A stretch of DNA of 51,021 bases from Streptomyces coryli (lineage in GTDB: Bacteria > Actinomycetota > Actinomycetes > Streptomycetales > Streptomycetaceae): contig NZ_JAAKZV010000030.1 of NCBI RefSeq assembly GCF_011044975.1, positions 1 through 51,021 on the forward strand, read 5' to 3'. Position numbers and translations under genes: made by a program. Shown in pieces: positions 8,171 through 16,595 of the stretch. The notes beneath the pieces are model-generated. The model was not told the DNA's origin. It saw only the letters and a list, made by a program, of their open reading frames with translations, and ran no database searches. How positions within the stretch are numbered: position 1 is the stretch's first letter; the number at the start of each line of letters is the position of its first letter.

Positions 8171-9832
8171 ATGCCAAGTAGGAGATCGACCGTTCTGTGC
8201 ACGACCGCATCAGCCGCGGCGCTGGCCCTGACCGCCGCCTGCACCGCGGGTACGGACACGGGTGCGGGACCGGCGGGGGCCACTGCCGACGGGACGCTGA
8301 CCGTCGGCCTGATCGACGCGGGCACCACCTTCGTACGCAACTACAACACCGTCTCGCCGTCCCCGCGGAAGGCCCCGGGCAACAACTGGGTCTACGAGCC
8401 GCTGGCCCGCGTGGACTACGCCGATGGCGCCAAGGTCAAGCCCTGGCTGGCGAAGAGCCTGGAGTTCGACGACGCCGGCACCACGCTCACCGTGAAGATC
8501 CGCGACGACGTGAAGTTCTCCGACGGCAAGCCCATGACGGCCGACGACGTGCACTTCTCCCTGGAACTTCCGCTGAAGAACAAGGACTTCAACGCGGGCG
8601 GCATCACGTACACCGGAGTCAAGAAGGTGGACGACACCACGGTCGAGCTCACCTACCCCAAGCCCGCCTTCAGCGAGCTCAACCAGCTCGCCGGCATCAA
8701 GTCACCCATCGTGCCCAAGCACATCTGGGCCAAGCAGAACCTCCGCACCTGGACCAACCCGAAGCCGGTCGGCACCGGCCCGGTCACCGTGGACAAGTTC
8801 GCCCCGCAGCAGATCACCTTCGCCGCCCGCAAGGACTACTGGGGCGGCGCGCTCCCGATGAAGCACCTGAAGGTCATCCCGTCCAACCCCGACGCCGTCA
8901 AGGCGCAGCTGCTCCGCGGCGACATCGACTACGCGTCCGCCTCCTGGGCCGCCGCCAAGAAGGAGTACGTCGCCAAGGACCCGAAGCACCACCACTACGA
9001 GCTCTACGCCGCCGGCGGCGCCTCGTCGCTGTTCTACAACACCGCGAAGGCGCCCTTCGACAACGTCCATCTGCGCCGCGCCCTGGCCATGACCATCCCG
9101 CGCACCGACGTCGTGGCCACCCTGGAGCGCCCCGGCACGGAGGCGGGCCCGTCGGGGCTCGTCGACGAGATCTACGGCGACCAGCTGCTGCCGAAGTACA
9201 AGGGCAAGGTGCAGAAGGTCGACGGCGCCGGCGCCAAGGCCGAGCTGAAGAAGAGCGGCTACACCGTCGAGGGCGGCAAACTGGTCAAGGACGGCACGTC
9301 CTACGCCCCGAAGCTGCTCTTCAACCAGGACATCGCCTGGGACCCGTACGCCAACATGCTCGTCAAGAGCTGGGAGAAGCAGCTCGGGATCAAGGTCAAG
9401 CCCGCGGGCGCGCCCGGCGCCAACCACTGGGAGCAGATGCAGAAGGGCGCCTTCGACCTGGCGGTCAACGACACCTTCGGCGCGGGCCCGGCCGGCGTCT
9501 ACAGCGCGCTCAGCAGCCGCGCGTACCGCCCGCTGAAGGAGATGGCGGCCACCAACTTCGGCCGCTGGAAGGACGCCAAAACGGACCGGTTCATCGGCGA
9601 CCTGATCGGCTCGAAGGACCCGGCGAAGGTGAAGGCGGCCACCGAGGGCATGCAGCGGATCGTCGCGGAGCAGGTGCCGTACTCGCCGATCTACAACCTC
9701 TACAACTTCGTCCTGGTCAACTCCAAGCGCTGGACCGGCTGGCCCACCGCCGAGAGCTACGACGTGGTGCCGGCCATCGCGCAGCCCACCGAGTTCATCC
9801 TCACGCTCAAGAAGCTGAAGCCGGCGAAGTGA
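8171..9832 (+). CDS. ABC transporter substrate-binding lipoprotein, family 5
   Basis: A protein of 553 aa from ATG 8171, preceded by GGGAGACAGCC. The N-terminal signal peptide has the lipobox LTAAC (Cys24). The body fits SBP_bac_5: NNWVYEPLARVDYADGAKVK near the N-terminus, then KPMTADDVHFSLELP and the late EQVPYSPIYNLYNFVLVNSK. Family-5 proteins bind peptides, but in saprophytes they also bind oligosaccharides such as cello- and xylo-oligomers. The GH3 and LacI genes of the same operon favour a sugar ligand here (inference). An in-frame ATG at 8123 lies inside the repeat region and has no ribosome site, so it is not used. Confidence 0.93.
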   Translation: MPSRRSTVLCTTASAAALALTAACTAGTDTGAGPAGATADGTLTVGLIDAGTTFVRNYNTVSPSPRKAPGNNWVYEPLARVDYADGAKVKPWLAKSLEFDDAGTTLTVKIRDDVKFSDGKPMTADDVHFSLELPLKNKDFNAGGITYTGVKKVDDTTVELTYPKPAFSELNQLAGIKSPIVPKHIWAKQNLRTWTNPKPVGTGPVTVDKFAPQQITFAARKDYWGGALPMKHLKVIPSNPDAVKAQLLRGDIDYASASWAAAKKEYVAKDPKHHHYELYAAGGASSLFYNTAKAPFDNVHLRRALAMTIPRTDVVATLERPGTEAGPSGLVDEIYGDQLLPKYKGKVQKVDGAGAKAELKKSGYTVEGGKLVKDGTSYAPKLLFNQDIAWDPYANMLVKSWEKQLGIKVKPAGAPGANHWEQMQKGAFDLAVNDTFGAGPAGVYSALSSRAYRPLKEMAATNFGRWKDAKTDRFIGDLIGSKDPAKVKAATEGMQRIVAEQVPYSPIYNLYNFVLVNSKRWTGWPTAESYDVVPAIAQPTEFILTLKKLKPAK

Positions 9833-10890
9833 CCGCGACCACCCTGACCCCCGCGGACCCTGCGCCGGGATCCGCCCGGCGCCGGGTCCCCCGGCGCTGG
9901 CGGTTCCTGGGCCGCCGGCTGGGCTTCTACCTGGCCGCCGCCTGGTCGGCGATCACGCTCAACTTCGTCCTCCCCCGGCTGATGCCCGGCGACCCGGCCG
10001 CGGCGATCATCGAGCAGCTGCAGAGCGCCGGCGGCCAGCAGGTCGACGTCCAGACGCTGGAGGCGATCCAGCGCCTGTTCGGCAACCCGGACGCCAATCT
10101 CTGGCAGCAGTACTGGGAGTATCTGGGCCAGCTGGCCACCTTCGACCTCGGCACCTCGATCACGTACTTCCCCACCCCGGTCGCCGATCTGGTGTGGCAG
10201 GGCCTGCCCTGGACGATGCTGCTCGTCGGCACCACCACCGTGCTGGGCTTTCTGCTCGGCACCGGCCTCGGGATGGTCGCCGGCTGGCGGGCCGGCAGCC
10301 GCTTCGACACCCTCGTCAGCCCGCTGACCATCTTCGTCTCGGCCATCCCGTACTTCTGGATGGCGCTGCTCGGCCTGTGGGTCTTCAGCTTCCTGCTCGG
10401 CTGGTTCCCGCTCTCCGGCGGCTACGACCCGGACCTGCCGGTCGGCTTCAACGGCCCGTTCCTGCTCAGCGTGCTGCACTACGGCGCCATGCCCGCCGCC
10501 ACCATCGTCTTCTCCGCCTTCGGCGGCTGGCTGCTCGGCATGCGGAACATGACGGTGACCACGGTCCGGGAGGACTACGTGCTCCTCGCCCAGGCCAAGG
10601 GCCTCTCCCCGCGCCGCGTCCTGCTCCGCTACGCCGCCCGCAACGCCATGCTGCCGAACCTCACCGGCTTCGCCATGGCGCTCGGCGGGGTGGTCGGCGG
10701 GGCGCTGCTCACCGAGATCGTCTTCAGCTATCCGGGGATCGGCTATCTCATGTACGCGGCGCTGCGGCAGCGCGACTACCCCGTCATGCAGGCGGTGTTC
10801 TTCCTCACCACCATGACCGTGCTGCTGGCGAACCTGATCGCCGACTCCGTCTACGCGCTGCTCGATCCGCGGATCAGGGAAGAGGGGTGA
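9829..10890 (+). CDS. ABC transporter permease (DppB type)
   Basis: A protein of 353 aa starting at GTG 9829, which overlaps the TGA of the binding-protein gene (GTGA). After an Arg-rich N-terminus, the first span FYLAAAWSAITLNFVLPRLMPGDPAAAI is the classic DppB/OppB start. The cytoplasmic loop VREDYVLLAQAKGLSPRRVL carries the A-AKG signature of peptide-type permeases. Open frame continues far upstream, but that part is antisense-like shadow within the binding-protein gene. Confidence 0.95.
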   Translation: MTATTLTPADPAPGSARRRVPRRWRFLGRRLGFYLAAAWSAITLNFVLPRLMPGDPAAAIIEQLQSAGGQQVDVQTLEAIQRLFGNPDANLWQQYWEYLGQLATFDLGTSITYFPTPVADLVWQGLPWTMLLVGTTTVLGFLLGTGLGMVAGWRAGSRFDTLVSPLTIFVSAIPYFWMALLGLWVFSFLLGWFPLSGGYDPDLPVGFNGPFLLSVLHYGAMPAATIVFSAFGGWLLGMRNMTVTTVREDYVLLAQAKGLSPRRVLLRYAARNAMLPNLTGFAMALGGVVGGALLTEIVFSYPGIGYLMYAALRQRDYPVMQAVFFLTTMTVLLANLIADSVYALLDPRIREEG

Positions 10891-10896
10891 GCGGCG

Positions 10897-11799
10897 GTGC
10901 GCACTGAATTCCTGCGCAGCTGGAAGGTCAGGACCGGCCTCGGCGGCATCCTCTTCTTCGTGCTGCTGGCCGTCCTCGGCCCGTGGCTGGTGGACGCGCT
11001 GCTCGGCGTCGATCCGCGGGCGAACGACACCTCCGCCATCGCACAGCCGCCGAGCGGTGAACATCTGCTGGGCACCAACCAGTTCGGCGAGGACGTCCTC
11101 GCCCAGACCATCGCGGGGGCGCGCGGCTCGATGTTCGTCGGGTTCCTCGGCGCCGCGGTCGGCACGGTGATGGCGATCCTCGTCGGGGTGCCCGCCGGCT
11201 ACTTCGGTGGCCGGGTGGACGCCGCGCTGAACTTCGTCACGAACATCTTCCTCGTCATGCCCGTCCTGCCGCTGATCCTCATCGTCGCCGGCTATCTGCA
11301 GGGCACCGGGCTGTGGGTGATCGCGCTGATCATCGGCCTGTTCGGCTGGTCCGGCGGGGCGCGCACGCTGCGGGCCCAGTCGCTGTCCCTGTCCGGGCGG
11401 GATTTCGTACGGGCGATGCAGATGCTCGGCGAGCGCGGCCACCGGCTGGTCTTCGCGGAGGTGCTGCCGCATCTCACGGGAATCATCGCCTCGATGTTCC
11501 TGCACGCGATGATCGGCGCGGTGCTCGCCGAGGCCGGCCTGGCGTTCCTGGGGATCTCCGACGCGTCGGCGATCAGCTGGGGCACGATGATCCAGTCGGC
11601 GCAGACGCAGAGCGCTGTGCTGCGCGGCCTGTGGTGGTGGTTCATCCCGCCGGGCCTGTGCATCGCGCTGATCGGCACGGCCGCCGCGCTGGTGAACTTC
11701 GGCGTGGACGAGCTGGCCAACCCCAAATTGCGCACCGCCCGCCGCAAGACCGTGCGGCGCACGGCCGCGGCCCTGGAGAAGACGGGGAGCCAGGCATGA
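10897..11799 (+). CDS. ABC transporter permease (DppC type)
   Basis: A protein of 300 aa from GTG 10897. It has the DppC-type soluble segment [20 protein letters not shown] after the first span. The loop [20 protein letters not shown] stands where the EAA-G loop lies, and [20 protein letters not shown] is typical of the C-terminal half. It pairs with the DppB-type subunit 6 bp upstream and overlaps the first ATPase gene by ATGA. Confidence 0.95.
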   Translation: MRTEFLRSWKVRTGLGGILFFVLLAVLGPWLVDALLGVDPRANDTSAIAQPPSGEHLLGTNQFGEDVLAQTIAGARGSMFVGFLGAAVGTVMAILVGVPAGYFGGRVDAALNFVTNIFLVMPVLPLILIVAGYLQGTGLWVIALIIGLFGWSGGARTLRAQSLSLSGRDFVRAMQMLGERGHRLVFAEVLPHLTGIIASMFLHAMIGAVLAEAGLAFLGISDASAISWGTMIQSAQTQSAVLRGLWWWFIPPGLCIALIGTAAALVNFGVDELANPKLRTARRKTVRRTAAALEKTGSQA

Positions 11800-12800
11800 C
11801 GAACACGCGGACGGTCCTGGAGGTGCGGGGCCTGGACGTCGAGTATGTGACGGCGGATCTTCCGGTACGGGCCTGCGCGGACGTGTCGTTCACGCTGGGC
11901 CGCGGCGAAATCCTCGGCGTCGCGGGCGAGTCGGGCTCCGGAAAGTCCACGCTGATCACCGCGCTGACCAGGCTGCAGCGGCCGCCGGCCGTCACCACGG
12001 CCGGGGAGATCCTCTTCCACGGCCGGGACGGCGCGCCGCCGGTCGACCTCGCGGCGCTGGACGCCAGGGAGCTGCGCCGCTACCGCTGGACGGCGGTGTC
12101 GATCGTGATGCAGTCGGCGATGGACGCGCTCAATCCGGTGATGCGGATCGGCGCCCAGTTCGCCGACGCGCTGCGAGCCCACGACAAGGCCCTCGACAAG
12201 CGGGCGGCCTGGGTGCGGGCGGCGGAGCTGCTGGCCATGGTCGGCATCTCCGGCGACCGGGTCCGCGACTACCCGCACCAGCTGTCGGGCGGCATGCGGC
12301 AGCGGGCGGCGATCGCGCTGGCGCTGGCCTGCCGGCCGCAGCTGGTCGTGATGGACGAGCCGACCACCGCCGTCGATGTGGTGATGCAGCGGCAGATCCT
12401 GGCTCAAGTGCTGCGGCTGCGCCGCGAGCTGGGCTTCGCCGTGGTGTTCGTGACCCACGACCTGTCGCTGCTGCTGGAGCTCGCCGACCGGATCGCGGTG
12501 ATGTACGCGGGCCGGATCGTCGAGCTCGGCAGTGCCGCGGAGCTCTACCGGGCGCCCCGGCACCCTTACACCCAGGGGCTGCGCGACTCCTTCCCGCCGC
12601 TGCACGCACCGCTGCGGCCGCTGTCCGGCATCCCCGGCAGCCCGCCCGACCTGCGCCGGCCGCCGTCCGGCTGCGCGTTCCATCCGCGCTGCGCGCGCCG
12701 TATCGAGGGCTGCGACGCCCGGCTCCCGCTGCTCGAAGCGGTCGGCGACGGCCATCAGGCCGCCTGCCTGTTCAACACCAGGGAAGGGGCGGGCCGATGA
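11796..12800 (+). CDS. ABC transporter ATP-binding protein (DppD type)
   Basis: A protein of 334 aa. Walker [10 protein letters not shown] (about residues 44-52), signature LSGGMRQR, Walker [13 protein letters not shown] and the H-loop THDLSLL are all present. The C-terminal oligopeptide-transporter extension has a [14 protein letters not shown] cysteine motif, typical of DppD/OppD proteins. The ATG at 11796 overlaps the stop of the permease gene. Confidence 0.96.
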   Translation: MTNTRTVLEVRGLDVEYVTADLPVRACADVSFTLGRGEILGVAGESGSGKSTLITALTRLQRPPAVTTAGEILFHGRDGAPPVDLAALDARELRRYRWTAVSIVMQSAMDALNPVMRIGAQFADALRAHDKALDKRAAWVRAAELLAMVGISGDRVRDYPHQLSGGMRQRAAIALALACRPQLVVMDEPTTAVDVVMQRQILAQVLRLRRELGFAVVFVTHDLSLLLELADRIAVMYAGRIVELGSAAELYRAPRHPYTQGLRDSFPPLHAPLRPLSGIPGSPPDLRRPPSGCAFHPRCARRIEGCDARLPLLEAVGDGHQAACLFNTREGAGR

Positions 12801-13864
12801 GCCCCGACTACGTACTCGAGGCGAGAAACGTCTCCAAGCACTTCACGGTGCGCGGATCGCTCGGACGCTCCGCGGTGGTGCAGGCCGTGCAGGACGCGAC
12901 CGTGCGCCTCAAGCCCGGGCAGATCCTGGCGCTGGTCGGGGAGAGCGGCAGCGGGAAGACCACGCTGGCGCGGCTGCTCGCCCGGTTCTACGAGCCGACC
13001 AGCGGGGAGATCGCGCTGCGCGGTGAGCCGGTGGCCGGTGGCGGGCGGGCCGCGCGGCGGGCGTACCACTCCGACGTGCAGCTGATCTTCCAGGACCCGT
13101 TCGGCTCGCTGAACCCGCTGCACCGGGTGCGCTACAACCTGGACCGGGCGCTGAAGCTGCACCACCCATCGCTGGACGGCGATGCGCGGCTGCGGCGCGC
13201 CACCGCGCTGCTGGAGCGGGTCAGCCTCACCCCGGCCGCGGACTACCTCGACAAATTCCCGCACGAACTCTCCGGCGGCCAGCGCCAGCGCGTGGTGATC
13301 GCCCGCGCCCTCGCCGTGGAGCCCAAGGTGCTGCTCGGCGACGAGCCGATCTCCATGCTGGACGTCTCCATCCGGCTGGAGATGCTCAACCTGCTGGAGA
13401 AGCTGCGCGCGGAGGACGGCCTGGCGCTGCTCTACATCACCCACGACATCGCCAGTGCCCGCTATCTCTGCGACGACATCGCGGTGATGTACGCGGGGCA
13501 GATGGTCGAATCGGGACCGAAGGAGGAGGTGATCGCCGCGCCGCAGCACCCGTACACCAAACTGCTCATCGAGTCCTCACCGGACCCGGAGCGCGCGGCC
13601 GGCGACAGGGACGAGCTCTTCGAGGGCGCCGACGAACTGGGCGAGCCGCCCAGCCTCATCGACCCGCCGGCGGGCTGCCGCTTCCACCCCCGATGCCCGT
13701 TCGCCATGACCCAGTGCCGCAGCGAAGCGCCTCCCGTCACCGGCCTCGGCGACGGACACTGGGCGCGATGCTGGCTGCACCAGCACGGCCGGGCCGGCGA
13801 ATTGGCCCGTACGACCCACGCCGCGGCAATGGCCCGGCGCGCACCACAGGAGGTTGCAACGTGA
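12797..13864 (+). CDS. ABC transporter ATP-binding protein (DppF type)
   Basis: A protein of 355 aa with Walker [10 protein letters not shown], signature LSGGQRQR, a Walker B variant [11 protein letters not shown] and the H-loop THDIASA. The C-terminal [14 protein letters not shown] motif matches the DppF/OppF extension. With the upstream ATPase, two permeases and binding protein it completes a five-part importer. It starts at ATG 12797 inside an ATGA overlap. The next gene, a LacI regulator, overlaps its stop by GTGA. Confidence 0.96.
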   Translation: MSPDYVLEARNVSKHFTVRGSLGRSAVVQAVQDATVRLKPGQILALVGESGSGKTTLARLLARFYEPTSGEIALRGEPVAGGGRAARRAYHSDVQLIFQDPFGSLNPLHRVRYNLDRALKLHHPSLDGDARLRRATALLERVSLTPAADYLDKFPHELSGGQRQRVVIARALAVEPKVLLGDEPISMLDVSIRLEMLNLLEKLRAEDGLALLYITHDIASARYLCDDIAVMYAGQMVESGPKEEVIAAPQHPYTKLLIESSPDPERAAGDRDELFEGADELGEPPSLIDPPAGCRFHPRCPFAMTQCRSEAPPVTGLGDGHWARCWLHQHGRAGELARTTHAAAMARRAPQEVAT

Positions 13865-14907
13865 GCGACGGACGACGGCGCCGGGCGCCCAACCAGGCCG
13901 ATGTGGCCCGGCTCGCCGGGGTGTCGCAGTCCGCGGTGTCCCGCGTCGTGAGCGGGAACGCGGCGACCGCGCGGATCCCGGAGGAGACCAGGCAGCGGGT
14001 CTTCGACGCGGTGAAGGAGCTCGGCTACGTGGCCAATCCCGCCGCCCGGGCGATGCGGAACAAGCGCAACAACCTGCTCGGCGTGCACACCTTCGAACCG
14101 GTCTTCCCGCGCGCGCACGAGGACTTCCATTTCCCGTTCCTGCTCGGCATCGAGGAGCGGGCCGAGGAGACCGACTACGACCTGGTGCTGTTCACCGCCA
14201 CCACGCCCGGGAAGAACCGGCGCCCGATCTACCGCAAGGGCACCAACCGGCTGAACCTGGCCGACGGCACCGTGCTGCTGGGCGAGTCCACCGACCGCGG
14301 CGAGCTGGCCCGGCTCTGGTACGACGGCTACACCTTCATCCACATAGGCCGCCGCGAGGTGCCCGGCGCGGAGATCCCCTGCGTGATCCCCGACTACGAG
14401 AGCGCCACCGAGCGCCTGGTGGAGCGGCTCGCGGACCGGGGCCACCGGCGGGTCGCGTATCTCCGCGCCCTGGAGGATTCCGAGTGGTTCCTGGACCGGC
14501 GCAAGGGCTATGCGCACGCGGTCCGGCGGCTCGGGCTCACCGACACCTCGGCCCGGTTCACCAGCGACCCGGACGCCCTGGAGGACTGGTTCGACGAGCT
14601 GGCCGCGGGCGACGAGACGGCGGTCGTGGTGGAGACCCAATGGCTGGTGGGATTCCTGGAGAAGGGCCTCGCCGCGCGCGGCCTGCGCATCCCGGAGGAC
14701 ATCTCGGTGGCACTGCTGGAGGTCACGCCGACGGAGGGGCTGCGCTACGACTCCCTGGAAATCCCGCGGAAGCAGATCGGCCGCATCGCGGTCGACCGGC
14801 TGATCGCCATGCTCGACGACCCGGACCTGCGCTCGGCCAACCTGCTGGTGCCCTGCCCGGTGGTCCCGGGCGACTCCATCGGCGCACCCTCGGCACGGCC
14901 CGCCTGA
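13861..14907 (+). CDS. LacI-family transcriptional regulator
   Basis: A protein of 348 aa from GTG 13861, with GGAGG seven bases upstream. The N-terminal LacI HTH and hinge are clear ([20 protein letters not shown], then [20 protein letters not shown]), followed by a periplasmic-binding-like effector domain (residues about 65-340). The gene is translationally coupled to the importer ATPase gene, so repressor and importer levels rise together, which suggests autoregulation. Likely targets are the ACGT-centred repeats at 8068-8121 or the palindrome at 8011-8031. The effector is probably the imported oligosaccharide or a breakdown product (inference). Confidence 0.95.
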   Translation: MSDGRRRRAPNQADVARLAGVSQSAVSRVVSGNAATARIPEETRQRVFDAVKELGYVANPAARAMRNKRNNLLGVHTFEPVFPRAHEDFHFPFLLGIEERAEETDYDLVLFTATTPGKNRRPIYRKGTNRLNLADGTVLLGESTDRGELARLWYDGYTFIHIGRREVPGAEIPCVIPDYESATERLVERLADRGHRRVAYLRALEDSEWFLDRRKGYAHAVRRLGLTDTSARFTSDPDALEDWFDELAAGDETAVVVETQWLVGFLEKGLAARGLRIPEDISVALLEVTPTEGLRYDSLEIPRKQIGRIAVDRLIAMLDDPDLRSANLLVPCPVVPGDSIGAPSARPA

Positions 14908-14921
14908 TCCAGCACACCTGA

Positions 14922-14959
14922 TTCGTCAGCTCACCCCGAATTTCGTCAGCTCACCCCGA
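14922..14959. repeat. 18-bp direct repeat between regulator and oxidoreductase genes
   Basis: TTCGTCAGCTCACCCCGA occurs at 14922-14939 and again, identical, at 14942-14959, a 20-bp period. It fills most of the 78-bp gap between the LacI stop and the oxidoreductase start. It could be a regulatory site on one helical face (two turns) or a replication-slippage duplication. Confidence 0.8.
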
Positions 14960-14985
14960 CACCGGAGCGAAGGGGCTATCCCGGC

Positions 14986-16575
14986 ATGCCCGAAATACGG
15001 ACCGACCTGCTGATCGTCGGCGGCGGACTCGGCGGCACCGCCGCCGCGTTGACGGCCGTCCGGCTCGGCAGGCAGGTGGTGCTCACCGAGGCCACCGGCT
15101 GGCTCGGCGGCCAGCTCACCGCCCAGGCCGTACCGCCCGACGAGCACCCCTGGATCGAGGGCGCGGCCTGCCCGCCCGGCTACGCCGGCCTGCGCCGCCG
15201 CGTCCGGGACTACTACCGCCGCAACTACCCGCTGCGCCAGGACGATCCGCTCCTCGACCCCGGCCTCGGCATCGTCAGCCACCTGTGCCACGAGCCCCGG
15301 GTCGCCGCCGCCGTCATCGAGGAGATGCTGGCCCCCTGGCGCGCCTCCGGCGCCCTCACCGTGCTCACCGGACACACCCCGGTCAAGGCCCACACCAGCG
15401 GCGACGAGATCGAGGCTGTCACCCTGGCGGGCCCGGACGGCACCGAGATCACCGTCCACGCCGCCTACGTCGCCGACGCCACCGAGCTCGGCGACCTGCT
15501 CGAACTCGCCGGCGTGGAGCACGTGATCGGCGCCGAGGGCCGCGACGAGACCGGCGAGCCGCACGCCCCCGACACCGCCGACCCGCTCGACCAGCAGGCC
15601 GTCTCCTGGTGTTACGCGCTCGACTACCGGCCCGGCGAGGAGCATGTGATCGACCGGCCGGACGCGTACGAGCACTGGAAGACCACCGCCGCCCCCTTCT
15701 GGCCCGGCCCGCAGCTCTCCTGGACCGACGTCGAGCCGATCAGCCTGGAGCGGCGGACCTGGCGGCTGATGGGCGCAGACCGGGAGGCGGGCGACCACTT
15801 CGACCTGTGGCAGTTCCGCCGCATCCTGGCCCGCGAGCAGTTCGCCCCCGGCGCCTTCGCCTCCGATCTGACCATCGTGAACTGGCCGCAGATCGACTAC
15901 TGGGAGGCGCCGCTGCTCGGCGTCGACACCGCGGCCCGCGACGCGGCGCTGGCGGCGGCGCGGGGGCTGTCGCTGTCGTTCCTGCACTGGATGCAGACCG
16001 AGGCCCCGCGCCCCGACGGCGGCGCGGGCTATCCGGGGCTACGGCTCCGGCCCGACGTCACGGGCACGCCCGACGGCCTGGCCAAGGCCCCGTACATCCG
16101 CGAATCCCGGCGCATCAAAGCCGAGTTCACCGTCCTCGAACAGCACGTCGGGGTCGAGGCCCGGCCGGCGGGCGCCGGCGGCGAGGTCTTCCCCGACGCG
16201 GTCGGCATCGGCAGCTACCGCATCGACCTGCATCCGAGCACGGCCGGGCGCAGCTATGTGGACATCGAGTCGTATCCCTTCCAGATCCCGCTGGGCGCCC
16301 TGCTTCCCGTACGGGTCGAGAACCTGCTGCCCGCCAACAAGAACATCGGCACCACCCACATCACCAACGGCTGCTACCGCCTGCACCCCGTCGAGTGGGC
16401 GGTCGGCGAGGCGGTCGGCGCCCTCGCCGGCTTCTGTCTCGACCGCGATCTGCCGCCCCGCAAGGTCCGCAGCGACCCGGGTCAGCTCATCGACTACCAG
16501 CGGCTGCTCAGCCACACCCTCGGCGTCCGGCTGAGCTGGCCGGAGGAGATCCGCACCCGCCCGCACCACTACTGA
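14986..16575 (+). CDS. FAD-dependent oxidoreductase (FAD_oxidored family)
   Basis: A protein of 529 aa. The Rossmann motif LLIVGGGLGGTAAALTAVRL lies at residues 8-27, then GWLGGQLTAQAVPPDEHPW. The C-terminal flavin segment ENLLPANKNIGTTHITNGCY lies near residues 445-465. No signal peptide is seen, so it should be cytoplasmic. It belongs to the same broad group as the gene at 1-2141, but lacks the long C-terminal extension. Its place between the importer/LacI genes and the beta-glucosidase gene suggests it oxidises the sugar or an aglycone. The substrate is unknown for this group. GAAGGGG lies about 11 bp before the ATG. Confidence 0.9.
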   Translation: MPEIRTDLLIVGGGLGGTAAALTAVRLGRQVVLTEATGWLGGQLTAQAVPPDEHPWIEGAACPPGYAGLRRRVRDYYRRNYPLRQDDPLLDPGLGIVSHLCHEPRVAAAVIEEMLAPWRASGALTVLTGHTPVKAHTSGDEIEAVTLAGPDGTEITVHAAYVADATELGDLLELAGVEHVIGAEGRDETGEPHAPDTADPLDQQAVSWCYALDYRPGEEHVIDRPDAYEHWKTTAAPFWPGPQLSWTDVEPISLERRTWRLMGADREAGDHFDLWQFRRILAREQFAPGAFASDLTIVNWPQIDYWEAPLLGVDTAARDAALAAARGLSLSFLHWMQTEAPRPDGGAGYPGLRLRPDVTGTPDGLAKAPYIRESRRIKAEFTVLEQHVGVEARPAGAGGEVFPDAVGIGSYRIDLHPSTAGRSYVDIESYPFQIPLGALLPVRVENLLPANKNIGTTHITNGCYRLHPVEWAVGEAVGALAGFCLDRDLPPRKVRSDPGQLIDYQRLLSHTLGVRLSWPEEIRTRPHHY

Positions 16576-16595
16576 GCTGCTGAGAGGAACCCGCC

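Noticed and set aside
8197-9828. Upstream part of an 897-codon plus-strand frame ending at 10890
   Set aside because: Only the part from GTG 9829 encodes the permease. The earlier part lies over the binding-protein gene in another frame and has no recognisable domain.
9757-11505. 582-codon minus-strand frame
   Set aside because: Antisense to both DppB/DppC-type permease genes; composition is Asp/Glu/Gln/His/Arg-rich shadow.
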